Assembly (NCBI GenBank): GCA_036389135.1
Contig: DASVQP010000081.1
Span: forward strand, 1-45,991
DNA: 45,991 nt
From: Longimicrobium sp.
GTDB lineage: Bacteria; Gemmatimonadota; Gemmatimonadetes; Longimicrobiales; Longimicrobiaceae
Reading direction: 5' to 3'
The translations under genes and the position numbers were made by a program. Every line of letters begins with the position of its first letter. Position 1 is the stretch's first letter. Below the pieces are notes generated by a model. The model did no database searches. It had not been told where the DNA came from and saw only the letters and a program-made list of their open reading frames with translations. Positions 32,813 through 41,534 of this stretch are shown one piece after another.

Positions 32813-34396
32813 ATGACCGTCCGCATCTACACCCTGGGACGCCTTTCGCTGGAGCGCGAGGGGGCGCCGGTGCGCAGCGTGGCGGCACAGCCCCGACGGC
32901 TGGCCCTGCTGGCGGCGCTGGCGGCCGCGGGCCCGCGGGGGATGGCGCGCGAAAAGCTCGCCGGGCTCCTCTGGCCCAGGCACAGCTCGAATGCCCTGCT
33001 CAACGAATCGGTGTTCGTGCTGCGCGGGACGCTGGGCAAGGACGCCATCGTGACGGCCGGCGATTCCCTTCACCTGGACCCCGGCGTGGCGTGGGCCGAC
33101 GTGGCGGCGTTCGACGCGGCGATGGCGGAGGGGCGCTTCGCCCAAGCGGTGGAGCTGTACGCCGGGCCCTTCGTGGACGGCTTCTACGTGCGCGACGCGC
33201 CGGAGTTCGAACGCTGGGCGGCGGAGGCGCGCGACCACCGCGAGCGGGAGGCGGGCCGCGCCATGGAGGCGCTCGCAGGGGAACGGGCCGCGGCGGGCGA
33301 CCTGGCCGGGTGCGCGGAGTGGTGGCGGCGGCGGGCGCGCCACGACGCGTACAGCGTGCGCGTGGCCCTCGCCTGCGTGGACGCCCTCGCGGATGCCGGC
33401 GAGCCGGTGCTGGCCGTGCGCTTCGCCGCCGACTTCACCGAGCGCGTGCGCCGGGAGCTGGGCGTGGAGCCGGAGCGCTCCGTGCTCGGCCACGCGCGGG
33501 CCCGCGCCGGCGCAGGCGCCTCCGCCCACGACGCCCCGCCCCCCGCCGGTCCGGAACGCACCGCGGCTGGCGGGGGCGAGCTGGAGGGGCTGGGTGCCGA
33601 CTTCGAGGTGAGCGGCCCGATCGGCGAGGGGAGTGTCGCCCGCGTGTACCTGGCCCGCGAGCGGGCGCTCCGCCGCGCGGTGGCCGTCAAGGTGCTCCTG
33701 CCCCACCTGGCGCGCGACGAGACGGCGCGCGCCCGCTTCGAGCGCGAGGCGATCGCGGCGGCCGCCATCCACCACCCTCACGTGGCCCCCGTGTACCGCA
33801 CCGGCCGCCTGGCGTGCGGCGCGCCTTACCTGGTGATGCCCTACTTCCACGGTGGCTCCCTGGAGAGCCGGCTCCAGGCGGGGGCGTTCGATCCGGCCGA
33901 GGCGCGGCGGTACCTGGGGCAGATCGCCGCGGGGCTGGCTGCGGCCCATGCCATGGGCACCGTGCACCGCGACGTGCGGCCCGCCAACATCCTGTACGAC
34001 CGCGACACGCACCGCATGGTGCTGATCGACTTCGGGATCGCGGCGGTCCGCGACGCCGCCGACCCGCGGCTCACGCGGCCCGGCGAGCGCCTCGGCTCGC
34101 CGGCCTACGTGAGCCCGGAGCAGCTCTGGGGCGATCCGGAGCTCACCGATCGATCAGATGTCTACAGCCTGGGCGTGGTCGCCTTCCAGATGCTCACCGG
34201 CCGGCTGCCGTACGGGGAAGCGACGGGCGCGGCGTTGATGCGCATCCGCGCCACGGCCACCCCGCCCACTGTCTCCGCGGTCTACGCTGCCGCGGGGAGC
34301 GGGCTTGACGCGCTTGTGGAGCGGTGCCTGGCCACCCGGCCCCAGGAGCGGCCGTCCGCAGCAGACGTGGCGGAGGAGCTGGCGGGGTCGGCCTGA
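32813..34396 (+). CDS. SARP/BTAD-type activator fused to Ser/Thr protein kinase
   Basis: The 527-aa soluble protein has two modules. Residues 1-90 resemble the winged-helix DNA-binding part of SARP activators (VRIYTLGRLSLEREG, AREKLAGLLWPRHSSNALLN). Residues 95-225 resemble the helical BTAD domain, ending FTERVRRELGVEPERSV. After a linker, residues 260-520 are a Hanks-type kinase with GEGSVARVYLAR, ATP lysine K293, catalytic loop HRDVRPAN (D387, N392) and D406-FG. The usual lysine of HRDxKPxN is arginine here, which may lower activity. The remaining key residues are intact. No membrane helix is seen. The layout suggests kinase activity linked to promoter binding in one chain. Confidence 0.85.
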   Translation: MTVRIYTLGRLSLEREGAPVRSVAAQPRRLALLAALAAAGPRGMAREKLAGLLWPRHSSNALLNESVFVLRGTLGKDAIVTAGDSLHLDPGVAWADVAAFDAAMAEGRFAQAVELYAGPFVDGFYVRDAPEFERWAAEARDHREREAGRAMEALAGERAAAGDLAGCAEWWRRRARHDAYSVRVALACVDALADAGEPVLAVRFAADFTERVRRELGVEPERSVLGHARARAGAGASAHDAPPPAGPERTAAGGGELEGLGADFEVSGPIGEGSVARVYLARERALRRAVAVKVLLPHLARDETARARFEREAIAAAAIHHPHVAPVYRTGRLACGAPYLVMPYFHGGSLESRLQAGAFDPAEARRYLGQIAAGLAAAHAMGTVHRDVRPANILYDRDTHRMVLIDFGIAAVRDAADPRLTRPGERLGSPAYVSPEQLWGDPELTDRSDVYSLGVVAFQMLTGRLPYGEATGAALMRIRATATPPTVSAVYAAAGSGLDALVERCLATRPQERPSAADVAEELAGSA

Positions 34397-34419
34397 GCGC
34401 GGAACGCGCCGCGGCGCCT

Positions 34420-34824
34420 TCATTCCACCGACAGCCGGTACGCGGCGCCGGCGCGGCTGGGGTTGCGGACCACCACGCGGTAGTTGCCGCCGCGAACGGG
34501 GCTCCAGCGTAGCGAGCAGGTGGCGCCCTCCGCGGTGTCCTGCAGCACGCCGCCCGCGTCTTCCACCTGGCACGCCAGGCGCCGCCCTCCTTCGCCCAGC
34601 ACCCGCACGCGGCCGGGTGCCCCGGCCTCGAAGCGCAGCGTCCAGATATCCGTCGAGCGGCCGCCCACCACGCCCCGCATCATCCGCGCGCCCGCCCACG
34701 GAGCCGCATGCGCCTCCGCCCCCACGGGGGCCGCATCCGGCTCCGCGCGCATCCCCCACCACCCCGCCACCCCCAACGCCGCGGCGAGCGCGACGGCAGC
34801 TGTACGTCCGGCACGGCGGATCAC
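34420..34824 (-). CDS. Small exported protein, PPC-like beta domain
   Basis: The 134-aa protein starts with a membrane-anchor or signal segment (RTAAVALAAALGVAGWWGM). A beta-rich domain follows, with DIWTLRFEAGAPGRVRVLGE, CSLRWSPVRGGNYRVVVRNP and a short YRLSVE end. The last part looks like a bacterial pre-peptidase C-terminal (PPC) domain, which often aids secretion or binding. Two cysteines (in LACQVE and ATCSLRW) could form a disulfide. Start is GTG 34824. The domain call is tentative. It is convergent with the BTAD-kinase gene. Confidence 0.55.
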   Translation of the reverse strand: MIRRAGRTAAVALAAALGVAGWWGMRAEPDAAPVGAEAHAAPWAGARMMRGVVGGRSTDIWTLRFEAGAPGRVRVLGEGGRRLACQVEDAGGVLQDTAEGATCSLRWSPVRGGNYRVVVRNPSRAGAAYRLSVE

Positions 34825-34850
34825 GAAGGGGCGCTCCCGCGCTGAACGTT

Positions 34851-34884
34851 GAAGGCGGTCCGCCGGGGTGGCGGATCCGCCTTC
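34851..34884 (-). terminator. Hairpin downstream of the 370-aa gene
   Basis: GAAGGCGG-TCCGCC pairs with GGCGGATCCGCCTTC, with one bulged base. There is no T-run. It lies 59 nt after the stop at 34943 and 27 nt before the next start. Confidence 0.4.
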
Positions 34885-34942
34885 ACGTTACTCCCCGCCC
34901 GCGCACCCCGAATGGGCCCGGCAGCCCAATTTTGCGCTCGGC

Positions 34943-36055
34943 TCAGGGCGGGTAGGGCGAGCGCGGCTCCTGGTCTGGGAAGGTGGACACCAGGTGGGAG
35001 CGCGCCGCGAGCGCCAGCTCCTCCACCGGCATGTCCCGGAAGCGCGCGCGCAGCTCCGCCTTACGCCTGGGCCCCACGTGCTCCCCGTGTGGATAGTTCC
35101 CGGACTTGTACGCGCCGTAGTCGTAGGGCCCATTCCTGGGGCGGTAGCGCGCGGCGTAGATCCGCTGGATGGCCACGTGGCTCGGCAGCGCCAGCCGCCA
35201 TTCCGCCTCGTCCACGCCCATCTCGATGGCCATGAAGGCAAACTCCGCGAAGCAGAACATCTGCCCTCCGTCCGGCTCGCCATTCCACGGAAAGCCGCGC
35301 TGGACCTCCACCCGGAGCTCGCCGTTGGCGAACATCTCGAACGCCGTCCACACCTCCTCCGGGTCAAGCTCGCCGCCCGGGGTGGAGAGGTGCTTCCGGT
35401 AGATGTCCAGCATCACCCTGGAGACGAGGCGGACGTCCTCCGGCTCCGACGCCGTGCCGAGGGTGGCGGGGCCGTCCGGCGAGCTCAACCTGCGCTCGTC
35501 GAGGCGCGCGCCGAACATTCGCTCCATCAGCCGGATGATGGCCGTGCGGCGGGCCGCCTCGATCTGGGGGAGCCCGGCGGACTGGATCAGCGCGCGGTTG
35601 GTGTTCAGGTCCAGGTCGCAGAAGAACTTGCCATATTTGCGCATTCGACAGTCCGGACTCGCTTCCACGATCTCGCAGCGCGCCGTGAACAGAGCCATCG
35701 CGTACGCCTGGAAGTCGTGCACCGACCCCGCGCTGGCCAGCTGCAGGCCCGCGCGCCCGCCGAGCGGGCCGGGCATGGGCACCAGCGTGCCCTCGGCGTC
35801 GCGCCACAGCTCCTGCGCCACGGAGGTGGGCTCGCCGGTGACATCGAGCACCACGCTGAGCGGGGAGCCGGCCGGGAGCCCGCCCGTCCAGCGGACCTCC
35901 ACGCCGTGCGCGCCGATCTCGGTCGACTCGATGGCGGCCTCGGGGGGAAGGCCGCGGATCTCGCACTCCGTGATCGTGTTGCGGCGAAGCGCCAGGAAGA
36001 GGCGCACGCCCGTGGCGGCGTCGAGCGGGTTCCGGATCTCGAATTCCTGCTGCAT
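34943..36055 (-). CDS. Uncharacterised protein (370 aa)
   Basis: I do not recognise this protein. It has no signal peptide or membrane helix. The first 120 residues look beta-rich (VRLFLALRRNTITECEIRGL, HGVEVRWTGGLPAGSPL). The rest is mixed, with a helical middle (EAARRTAIIRLMERMFGARL) and a Tyr/Arg-rich part (IQRIYAARYRPRNGPYDYGA). It contains four cysteines without a clear metal motif. It is downstream of the 144-aa gene, 87 nt away on the same strand. A third minus-strand gene further up encodes a membrane kinase. The frame's codon use matches the neighbourhood. Confidence 0.65.
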   Translation of the reverse strand: MQQEFEIRNPLDAATGVRLFLALRRNTITECEIRGLPPEAAIESTEIGAHGVEVRWTGGLPAGSPLSVVLDVTGEPTSVAQELWRDAEGTLVPMPGPLGGRAGLQLASAGSVHDFQAYAMALFTARCEIVEASPDCRMRKYGKFFCDLDLNTNRALIQSAGLPQIEAARRTAIIRLMERMFGARLDERRLSSPDGPATLGTASEPEDVRLVSRVMLDIYRKHLSTPGGELDPEEVWTAFEMFANGELRVEVQRGFPWNGEPDGGQMFCFAEFAFMAIEMGVDEAEWRLALPSHVAIQRIYAARYRPRNGPYDYGAYKSGNYPHGEHVGPRRKAELRARFRDMPVEELALAARSHLVSTFPDQEPRSPYPP

Positions 36056-36142
36056 CGTCAGAGGCGTGTTGAGGGTTGCGGCGCGCGGAGGACGCGGGCA
36101 GCGGCGGGCGTCGCCGCGCCCGCCCGCCGGTACCCGGGTGCG

Positions 36143-36577
36143 TTACGCGCCGTCCGCCTCCAGCACTCCCCTGACTTCCGCGAAAACGTCCGCGGGCACC
36201 AGCCCCTCGCCTCGCAGTCCGGCCTCGTACGCGCGGGCGATCACGGCGTAGAGGCTCGCCACCACCGCGTACGACTTCGCCGCCCCGGAAGCGTTCATGC
36301 AGGGCGTCTTCCTCTTGATCTCCTGGATCAGGGCGCCCAGCTCGGGGTCCACCTTCCGCTGGTGGGGCATGGCGGACAGGTACATGCACTCCATGCGTAC
36401 CTGCGTCTCCGTGATCCCGCACGCCATAAAGCTCAGGACCTCCTTGGTAGCGTCGTCCACGGCCAGGCTGTCGATGCGCCTCTGCACGTCACCGGCGAGT
36501 GGGGGCCAGCTCGACTCGTTCACCGCCAGCGCGAACCCGCCCAGGGTGCTCTCGACCTCGATCATTGGATCTGCCAT
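36143..36577 (-). CDS. Uncharacterised helical protein (144 aa)
   Basis: The protein is predicted to be mostly alpha-helical and soluble. It begins MADPMIEVESTLGGFALAV and has a Cys/Met-rich middle (SFMACGITETQVRMECMYLS). A later AKSYAVVASLYAVIARAYEA helix is hydrophobic but probably not membrane-spanning. ATG 36577 is chosen because GGAGCAGG lies just upstream; an in-frame ATG at 36637 would add 20 residues. It precedes the 370-aa gene on the same strand. No family is recognised. Confidence 0.6.
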   Translation of the reverse strand: MADPMIEVESTLGGFALAVNESSWPPLAGDVQRRIDSLAVDDATKEVLSFMACGITETQVRMECMYLSAMPHQRKVDPELGALIQEIKRKTPCMNASGAAKSYAVVASLYAVIARAYEAGLRGEGLVPADVFAEVRGVLEADGA

Positions 36578-36754
36578 GAGTGCCTGCTCCAGCAAAGATT
36601 GATGGTTCCCGCACCCCCCTCGTGAGGGCACGCTCATACGGCACGCGAATGCGGAAGGCTCCGCGGTTCGCCACCGGCTGTGAAAGGTGGAGGCGCACAG
36701 CGCGCCGGGCGTGGGCGGCGGCGCCCATGCGCTCGCCGCCGGCCGGGCCCGCGT

Positions 36755-39616
36755 TCACGATCGCGGACGAGCCACGCCGCGCTCCAGTGCGGCACGCGCG
36801 CGGGTGGCCGCGGGGAAGTACAGGGCGTCGCCCATCAGCCACAGCTGGCCAAACGACCGCAGGCGCCGTTCGGCTCCGCGCCGGTCGCCCCGCGCCGCCA
36901 GCAGCCGCGCCAGCAGCAGCCGCTGGAGGCCCTGGTCGGCCAGCGGCATGTACCACGAAGTGGACCAGGGGGCGCGCGCCACCGCCCGTTCCAGGTTCAC
37001 GACGGCGCGCGCCGTGTCGCCCGCCAGCAGCGCCAGACGGGCGTGCAGCGAGGCTTCCAGGCCGTCCGGCTCCGGGTCTGATGCGTCGGCGGTGGGCGCG
37101 GCGCGGCGCACGATCCGCAGCAGCCGCGCCGCCTCGGCCGAATCGCCTTCGATCGTGGCCCGGTGCACCAGCGCCCGCAGCGCGTCCTGCCCCTCCAGCC
37201 GCTTCGCCTCCCCCCCGGTGAGCGGGGCGAAGCTGGGGGGCTCCCGCTCCACCACCGCCCACGCCCAGCGGAACATGGGCTCGGCGCGGTCCCGCGCCGG
37301 CAGGCCGGCCAGGTAGGCGCTCACCATCCACGCGTCGAAGGGTGGACGGCCGGATGCCGAGTCCCACATCGCGGCAGCCTCGGGCCATCTCCCCTGCCCC
37401 GCCAGCGCCGCCAGCCGGAAGCGCGCGCCGCGGAGCCGTTCGTCCTGCGGCCGTCCCGCGGCCGTGAGCAGCGACGCGACCGAGTCGGCTAGCGGGAGGT
37501 CGAGGCCGCCCTGCACGAACAGGGCGGCCAGGGTGGCCAGCGTGCGGACCTCGGCACCGCGGAGGGTGGCGAACGCCGCGGCCCGCGCGCGTGGCCCGCC
37601 GAAGCGCAGCGCCAGGGCGGTCTCGCGCATGCGGTGCGGGTCGCTCACCCGCGGCAGGTGCCTCCGCGCGAGCGCCTCGTCGCCGGTGTGAAGGGCCAGG
37701 TCCACGATGTGGCTCGCGACCGGCGCGTAAGCCGAGTCGGTGGCGTCCAGCCGCAGGAACACGGGGAGCGCCACAGTGGCCCGTTCCCCCAGCAGGCCGC
37801 CGGAGTGGAAGAGGACCTCGCCCAGCCCGAGCAGGGCGTCGGGAAGCCCGGGGTTCTCGGCCGCTACCTTCTGGAACTGGACGGACGCGCTGTCCACACT
37901 GCGCCGCACCAGGTGCCGCTGCGCCTTCAGCAGCTCCACCCAGCGCGGGGCCATTTCGGCGGGCCTGCGCAGCCCCGCCTCCACCGCCAGCAGCGCGGCC
38001 GGGTAGTTCCAGCGCGGCGCCGACGTCTCCGCGACGCTCAGGCGGTAGTACGCGGGGCCGAACGACGAGTCCGCCCGGATCGCGCGGCGGAACGAGGCCA
38101 CCGCCTGGTCCGTCTCGCCTCGCCGGAAGTGGCGTTGTCCCTGGATGAGCTCCGTAAGCGCGGCCAGCGAAGTCGTCTCCGAGGCGGCGTCCCCGAAGGC
38201 GCCCAGATCGCGGTCCTCCGCCTCGGCCACAACGCGCACCACCTCCAGCGCCATCCGGTCGAGCGCCTGCGGGGTCGATTCCCCGGCCATGGCGGCGCCG
38301 CTGTAGATCTGCCCGCCTCCCCCGCTGGCGTACACCTCCACCGTGAGCCGCCGCTCGCGCCCATCCGTCAGCAGCGAGCCGGCAATCAGATAGCGCGCGC
38401 CGCCCTTCGCCGCCTTCTCCAGCACCGCGTCCAGGGGAACCGCCCGCCAGTCCTGCCCGCCCAGCAGCGACCGGCCGTCCACCACCCGCAGCCCCCGCAG
38501 CAGCCCCAGCGAGCTAGCCAGCCACCGGTCGGGGGGCACCGCTTCGCTTCCGGTGGGGCTGCCCTGGAAGGGGAGCACGGCGATCCCCGTGGGGCCATCC
38601 ACGCGCTCGGCGCGCGTCCCACGCCACACGGCCGCGCCCATGGCGGCAAGCGCCCCCAGCACCAGCGCCGCCAGGGCCACTCGCCACCGCCGCGCGGCGC
38701 CCCGGCTCCGCCGCCGTGGAACGCTCGGCGCCTCGTCCCGCAACGGCCGGCTCGAAGCGGCCGCCTCCGGATCGATCAGCGCGCGCCTCATCTCGCCTGC
38801 GGTGGCGAAGCGGTCGGCCGGCTGTTTCTCCAGCGCCCGCAGGACTATCGATTCCAGCGCCGGCGGCACGTCGCCGCGGAGCGTGCGCAGCGGCGGCGGC
38901 GCCTGGGTGAGGTGCCGGTAGACGGTGGCCTGCACGCCGTTGCTGCCGAACGGCGGCGTTCCGGACAACATTTCGTGGAGCACGCACCCGAGGCTGTAGA
39001 CGTCCGCGCGGCCGTCCACCGGCGCCCCCGGGTCGGTCTGCTCGGGGCTCATGTACGGCGGGGAGCCCACGATCAGCCCCGTGGCGGTCAGGCGCTGTTC
39101 GGCCGCCGTCGACACGGCGCGCGCCACGCCGAAGTCCGCAACGCTGGCGTGCCCGTGGGCCAGCAGGATGTTCTCGGGCTTGATGTCGCGATGCACCACG
39201 CCCCGGGCATGCGCGAAGTCGAGCGCGTCGGCCGCCTCCAGGGCGATGTGCACGGCCTCGTCCGGCGGCAGCGGGCCGCTACGATCCAGCCGCTCGCGGA
39301 GCGACTCGCCCTCCACGTATGGCATCACGTAGTACAGCAGGCCGTCCGCCTCGCCACTGTCGTACACGGTAACGATGTGGGGATGGGTCAGCTTCGCGGC
39401 CAACTGGATCTCGGCGAGGAAGCGTTGCGCGCCGATGGAGTGGGCCAGCTCGGGATGCAGCACCTTGAGCGCGACCGGGCGGCCGTACTTCAGGTCCTCG
39501 GCCTGGAACACCGTCCCCATCCCTCCGCGGCCCAGCTCGCGCCGCACCGAGTAGCGCGCCGCGAGGGCCGCATCCAGGCGGGTGAGTAGGAGGCGGCTTG
39601 CGTCGTCCTGCGACAT
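36755..39616 (-). CDS. Membrane Ser/Thr protein kinase with TPR-like repeats
   Basis: The 953-aa protein has an N-terminal Hanks-type kinase (about 20-285), with GRGGMGTVFQAE, K51, HRDIKPEN (D144) and D161-FG, all intact. A membrane helix lies at about 313-331 (VALAALVLGALAAMGAAVW). The outer part of some 620 residues first resembles a TolB/FlgO-like stretch (GIAVLPFQGS), then a helical-repeat region typical of TPR-type modules (ETDQAVASFRRAIRADSSFG and others). It should phosphorylate cytosolic targets in response to an envelope signal. The frame is open upstream to 40351, but ATG 39616 with GGAG in front gives the standard kinase N-terminus. Confidence 0.9.
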   Translation of the reverse strand: MSQDDASRLLLTRLDAALAARYSVRRELGRGGMGTVFQAEDLKYGRPVALKVLHPELAHSIGAQRFLAEIQLAAKLTHPHIVTVYDSGEADGLLYYVMPYVEGESLRERLDRSGPLPPDEAVHIALEAADALDFAHARGVVHRDIKPENILLAHGHASVADFGVARAVSTAAEQRLTATGLIVGSPPYMSPEQTDPGAPVDGRADVYSLGCVLHEMLSGTPPFGSNGVQATVYRHLTQAPPPLRTLRGDVPPALESIVLRALEKQPADRFATAGEMRRALIDPEAAASSRPLRDEAPSVPRRRSRGAARRWRVALAALVLGALAAMGAAVWRGTRAERVDGPTGIAVLPFQGSPTGSEAVPPDRWLASSLGLLRGLRVVDGRSLLGGQDWRAVPLDAVLEKAAKGGARYLIAGSLLTDGRERRLTVEVYASGGGGQIYSGAAMAGESTPQALDRMALEVVRVVAEAEDRDLGAFGDAASETTSLAALTELIQGQRHFRRGETDQAVASFRRAIRADSSFGPAYYRLSVAETSAPRWNYPAALLAVEAGLRRPAEMAPRWVELLKAQRHLVRRSVDSASVQFQKVAAENPGLPDALLGLGEVLFHSGGLLGERATVALPVFLRLDATDSAYAPVASHIVDLALHTGDEALARRHLPRVSDPHRMRETALALRFGGPRARAAAFATLRGAEVRTLATLAALFVQGGLDLPLADSVASLLTAAGRPQDERLRGARFRLAALAGQGRWPEAAAMWDSASGRPPFDAWMVSAYLAGLPARDRAEPMFRWAWAVVEREPPSFAPLTGGEAKRLEGQDALRALVHRATIEGDSAEAARLLRIVRRAAPTADASDPEPDGLEASLHARLALLAGDTARAVVNLERAVARAPWSTSWYMPLADQGLQRLLLARLLAARGDRRGAERRLRSFGQLWLMGDALYFPAATRARAALERGVARPRS

Positions 39617-39868
39617 TCGGCACTCCACGGGCAAGAAGACGCAGCGCCGGGAAACGGCGGAAGCGGAAGGGGCGGGAAATGCAGGAGGGAGCGAGGCCGG
39701 ACGCCTGCCAGCAAGCATTCGTCTATTTAACGTCCTGCCGGAGGTATGCGCCAGTGAGCGCGGTGCGTTTTTGCAGAGGATTGGATGAGGGCACGAACGG
39801 GTCGCTCCGGTGGTCCAATGCGGACCGCGAGCTCGGCGGCCGACTCGCCTGCCCCGGCTGGATCGGAT

Positions 39869-39909
39869 GAACACGAAGAGGCCGCCGGGAGCATGGGCCC
39901 CCGGCGGCC
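39869..39909 (-). terminator. Terminator downstream of the gene remnant
   Basis: GGCCGCCGGG pairs with CCCGGCGGCC round a 10-nt loop. On the minus strand it is followed by TCTTCGTGTTC. Confidence 0.55.
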
Positions 39910-39926
39910 GCCACGCCCGTTCGAGA

Positions 39927-40317
39927 CTACGGCTGGCGGCGGTGACCGACCGTGAGTTCGCGCCGGCGGTGACGCGCAGGCCGCTGGGGCCAGCCGGGAC
40001 CTGCCAGGCCGCCCCGCGCGCCGTGTGGCCCACGAAGACGCGCGGCGAGTCTCCGCCGGTGAGGATGCCGCGATTGCCGGTCGCGTCGCCGCCGACGAGG
40101 CTGATCGCGGCCGCCGGCGTCCGGAAAGAGCCAGGCGCGGTAGGGGGTTGTCCACGATGATGATGCCGCGCGTCCAGATCACGTCCTGCTCGTTGTGGGA
40201 CGGGCGAAAGGCGGTGAGCGCGGCCCCGCCGAACGCGAGCACCAGAGCCGCGAGTGCAGCCTGCAGCCGCCGAACCGAACGATGCAGGGCCGCGGTTCGT
40301 CGTTGATCGTCGTGCAT
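39927..40317 (-). pseudogene. Frameshifted small membrane-anchored protein
   Basis: From ATG 40317 the frame reads MHDDQRRTAALHRSVRRL, then a membrane helix (LQAALAALVLAFGGAALTAF) and EQDVIWTRGIIIVDN. It then decays into Arg/Ser-rich sequence. In another frame, plausible coding sequence continues (AAAISLVGGDATGNRGILTG, GDSPRVFVGHTARGAAWQV) to about 39940. A single lost C in the five-C run at 40143-40147 (G on plus) would join the two exactly. The 3' end is also unclear: a TAG at 39929-39927 lies in the third frame, just before a terminator. It is either a decayed gene or a sequencing error. Confidence 0.5.
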
Positions 40318-40395
40318 CCTGGCGAGGGGTGGTTGGCTTTGGGGAGTCCATGCGAGCTTGGATGCCTGGCTCCCGCGCCTTTGGTTGAAGCGAAC

Positions 40396-40433
40396 GAAAG
40401 AAGCCAGCCGGGAGATCCCGGCTGGCTTCTTTC
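40396..40433 (-). terminator. Terminator after the NmrA-like gene
   Basis: GAAAGAAGCCAGCCGGG pairs perfectly with CCCGGCTGGCTTCTTTC round AGAT (17-bp stem). On the minus strand a CTTCTTTCGTT run forms its end. Confidence 0.8.
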
Positions 40434-40448
40434 TACGTCGGCCTACGG

Positions 40449-41327
40449 TCAGACGCTAACGGCTTCGCGGGTCCAGAGGGTGGCGGTCTCCTGGACGAAG
40501 TCGCCGAAGGTGCGCGGGAGGTGGCCGACGATGCGCTCCGTTTCGGCGACCTGCTCGGCGGTGGCGTGCAGGCCCCGATCCTGGAAGAGCGCGTACATCA
40601 GCGCGAAATCGTACACCATCCAGCCGGGGAGCATCTTACCGGCTTCGCGCGCCCAGGCCTGGAGGTCGTTGCCGGCGTAGCGCACCTCGCGGCCGAAGAC
40701 CTCGCCGTACGCCCGCGCGCACTCCGTGCCCGTGAGCGGCTCAGGGCCGACCAGCGCGTAGCAGCGGTTCTCGAAGCCGGAGCGGGTGAGCGCGTTGGCG
40801 GCCGCATCGGCGATGTCGCGCACGTCCACGCGCGAGATCCCGGTGTCGCCGATGGGCTGCGGGTAAATCCCGTGCTCCTGGATCGCCTCGCGGAACCAGT
40901 AGTCGTTCTGGTAGAAGTTGTTGGGGCGCAGGATGGTGTACGCGATGCCGCTGCGCCGGATCGCTTCCTCGATCGCCATCTTCGCGGCGATGTGCGGGAT
41001 GTGCGGCCCCTTCTCCGCGTCGTGCACCGAGAGGTAGACGATTCGCGCGGCGCCGGCGCGGCGCGCCTCGTTCACGGCGGCGAGCCCTTCCTGCAGCTCC
41101 GTTTCCGCGACGGCGTTGAGGAGGAAGAGGGTGTCGAAGCGGGAGAAGACGGTGTGGTAGCACCCCGGGTCCCGCAGGTCGCCCACCACCGCGGCGGCGC
41201 CCTCGGGAAGGGAGCCCGCCTTCGCCGCCGACCGGGTGAGGACCTTTACGTCCTCGCCGCGAGCCAGGAGCTCACGGGCGACCGCCCCGCCCACCGTGCC
41301 CGTTCCGCCAAGGATAAGGTGTTGCAT
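40449..41327 (-). CDS. NmrA-like NAD(P)-binding protein
   Basis: The 292-aa protein has an N-terminal Rossmann fold with the glycine loop ILGGTGTVGGAVAREL (residues 5-20). VLTRSAAKAGSLPEGA and DLRDPGCYHTVF follow, as in the atypical SDR (NmrA/HSCARG, quinone-reductase-like) group. The catalytic YxxxK of classical SDRs is not evident. Members act as redox sensors or reductases of quinones or phenolic substrates. ATG 41327 with GGGAG upstream is used; ATG 41354 is possible. It is a single-gene unit with its own terminator. Confidence 0.85.
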   Translation of the reverse strand: MQHLILGGTGTVGGAVARELLARGEDVKVLTRSAAKAGSLPEGAAAVVGDLRDPGCYHTVFSRFDTLFLLNAVAETELQEGLAAVNEARRAGAARIVYLSVHDAEKGPHIPHIAAKMAIEEAIRRSGIAYTILRPNNFYQNDYWFREAIQEHGIYPQPIGDTGISRVDVRDIADAAANALTRSGFENRCYALVGPEPLTGTECARAYGEVFGREVRYAGNDLQAWAREAGKMLPGWMVYDFALMYALFQDRGLHATAEQVAETERIVGHLPRTFGDFVQETATLWTREAVSV

Positions 41328-41490
41328 GGTTTCGCTCCCGGTTGATGTGTCCATTGATCGAGGGGGAAGGTAGGCGGGCACGCGGGGCATGGCATGGTTC
41401 AGATGACCTATGCTGCTGAACGGCGGCTATTTGCAGAGATCAAGCCGGGCCGTCACGCTTCGACACCGTCAGCGTCCCTTCGCAAACCAT

Positions 41491-41512
41491 CGGTACTTGT
41501 ATACATTTACCG
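41491..41512. promoter_or_regulatory. Imperfect palindrome upstream of abiEi
   Basis: Half-sites CGGTACTTGTA and TACATTTACCG form a 22-bp inverted repeat with two mismatched positions per half, centred on GTATAC. TATACA (41500-41505) could be a -10. It lies 23 nt before the abiEi start, where an AbiEi-type autoregulator would bind. Confidence 0.5.
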
Positions 41513-41534
41513 AGGTTTCCCGAACCCCCTGCCG

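Larger units (their letters stand above)
39617..40448. other. 832-nt region with one gene remnant
   Basis: 39617-39868 contains no convincing gene and probably holds the kinase promoter; TTAAAT lies near 39725 on the minus strand, without a clear -35. 39869-39909 is a terminator, 39927-40317 a frameshifted gene, and 40396-40433 another terminator. Confidence 0.6.

Noticed and set aside
39617-40351. N-terminal extension of the membrane kinase
   Set aside because: The open frame upstream of ATG 39616 crosses a terminator and a gene remnant. The kinase fold and a good ribosome binding site start at 39616.
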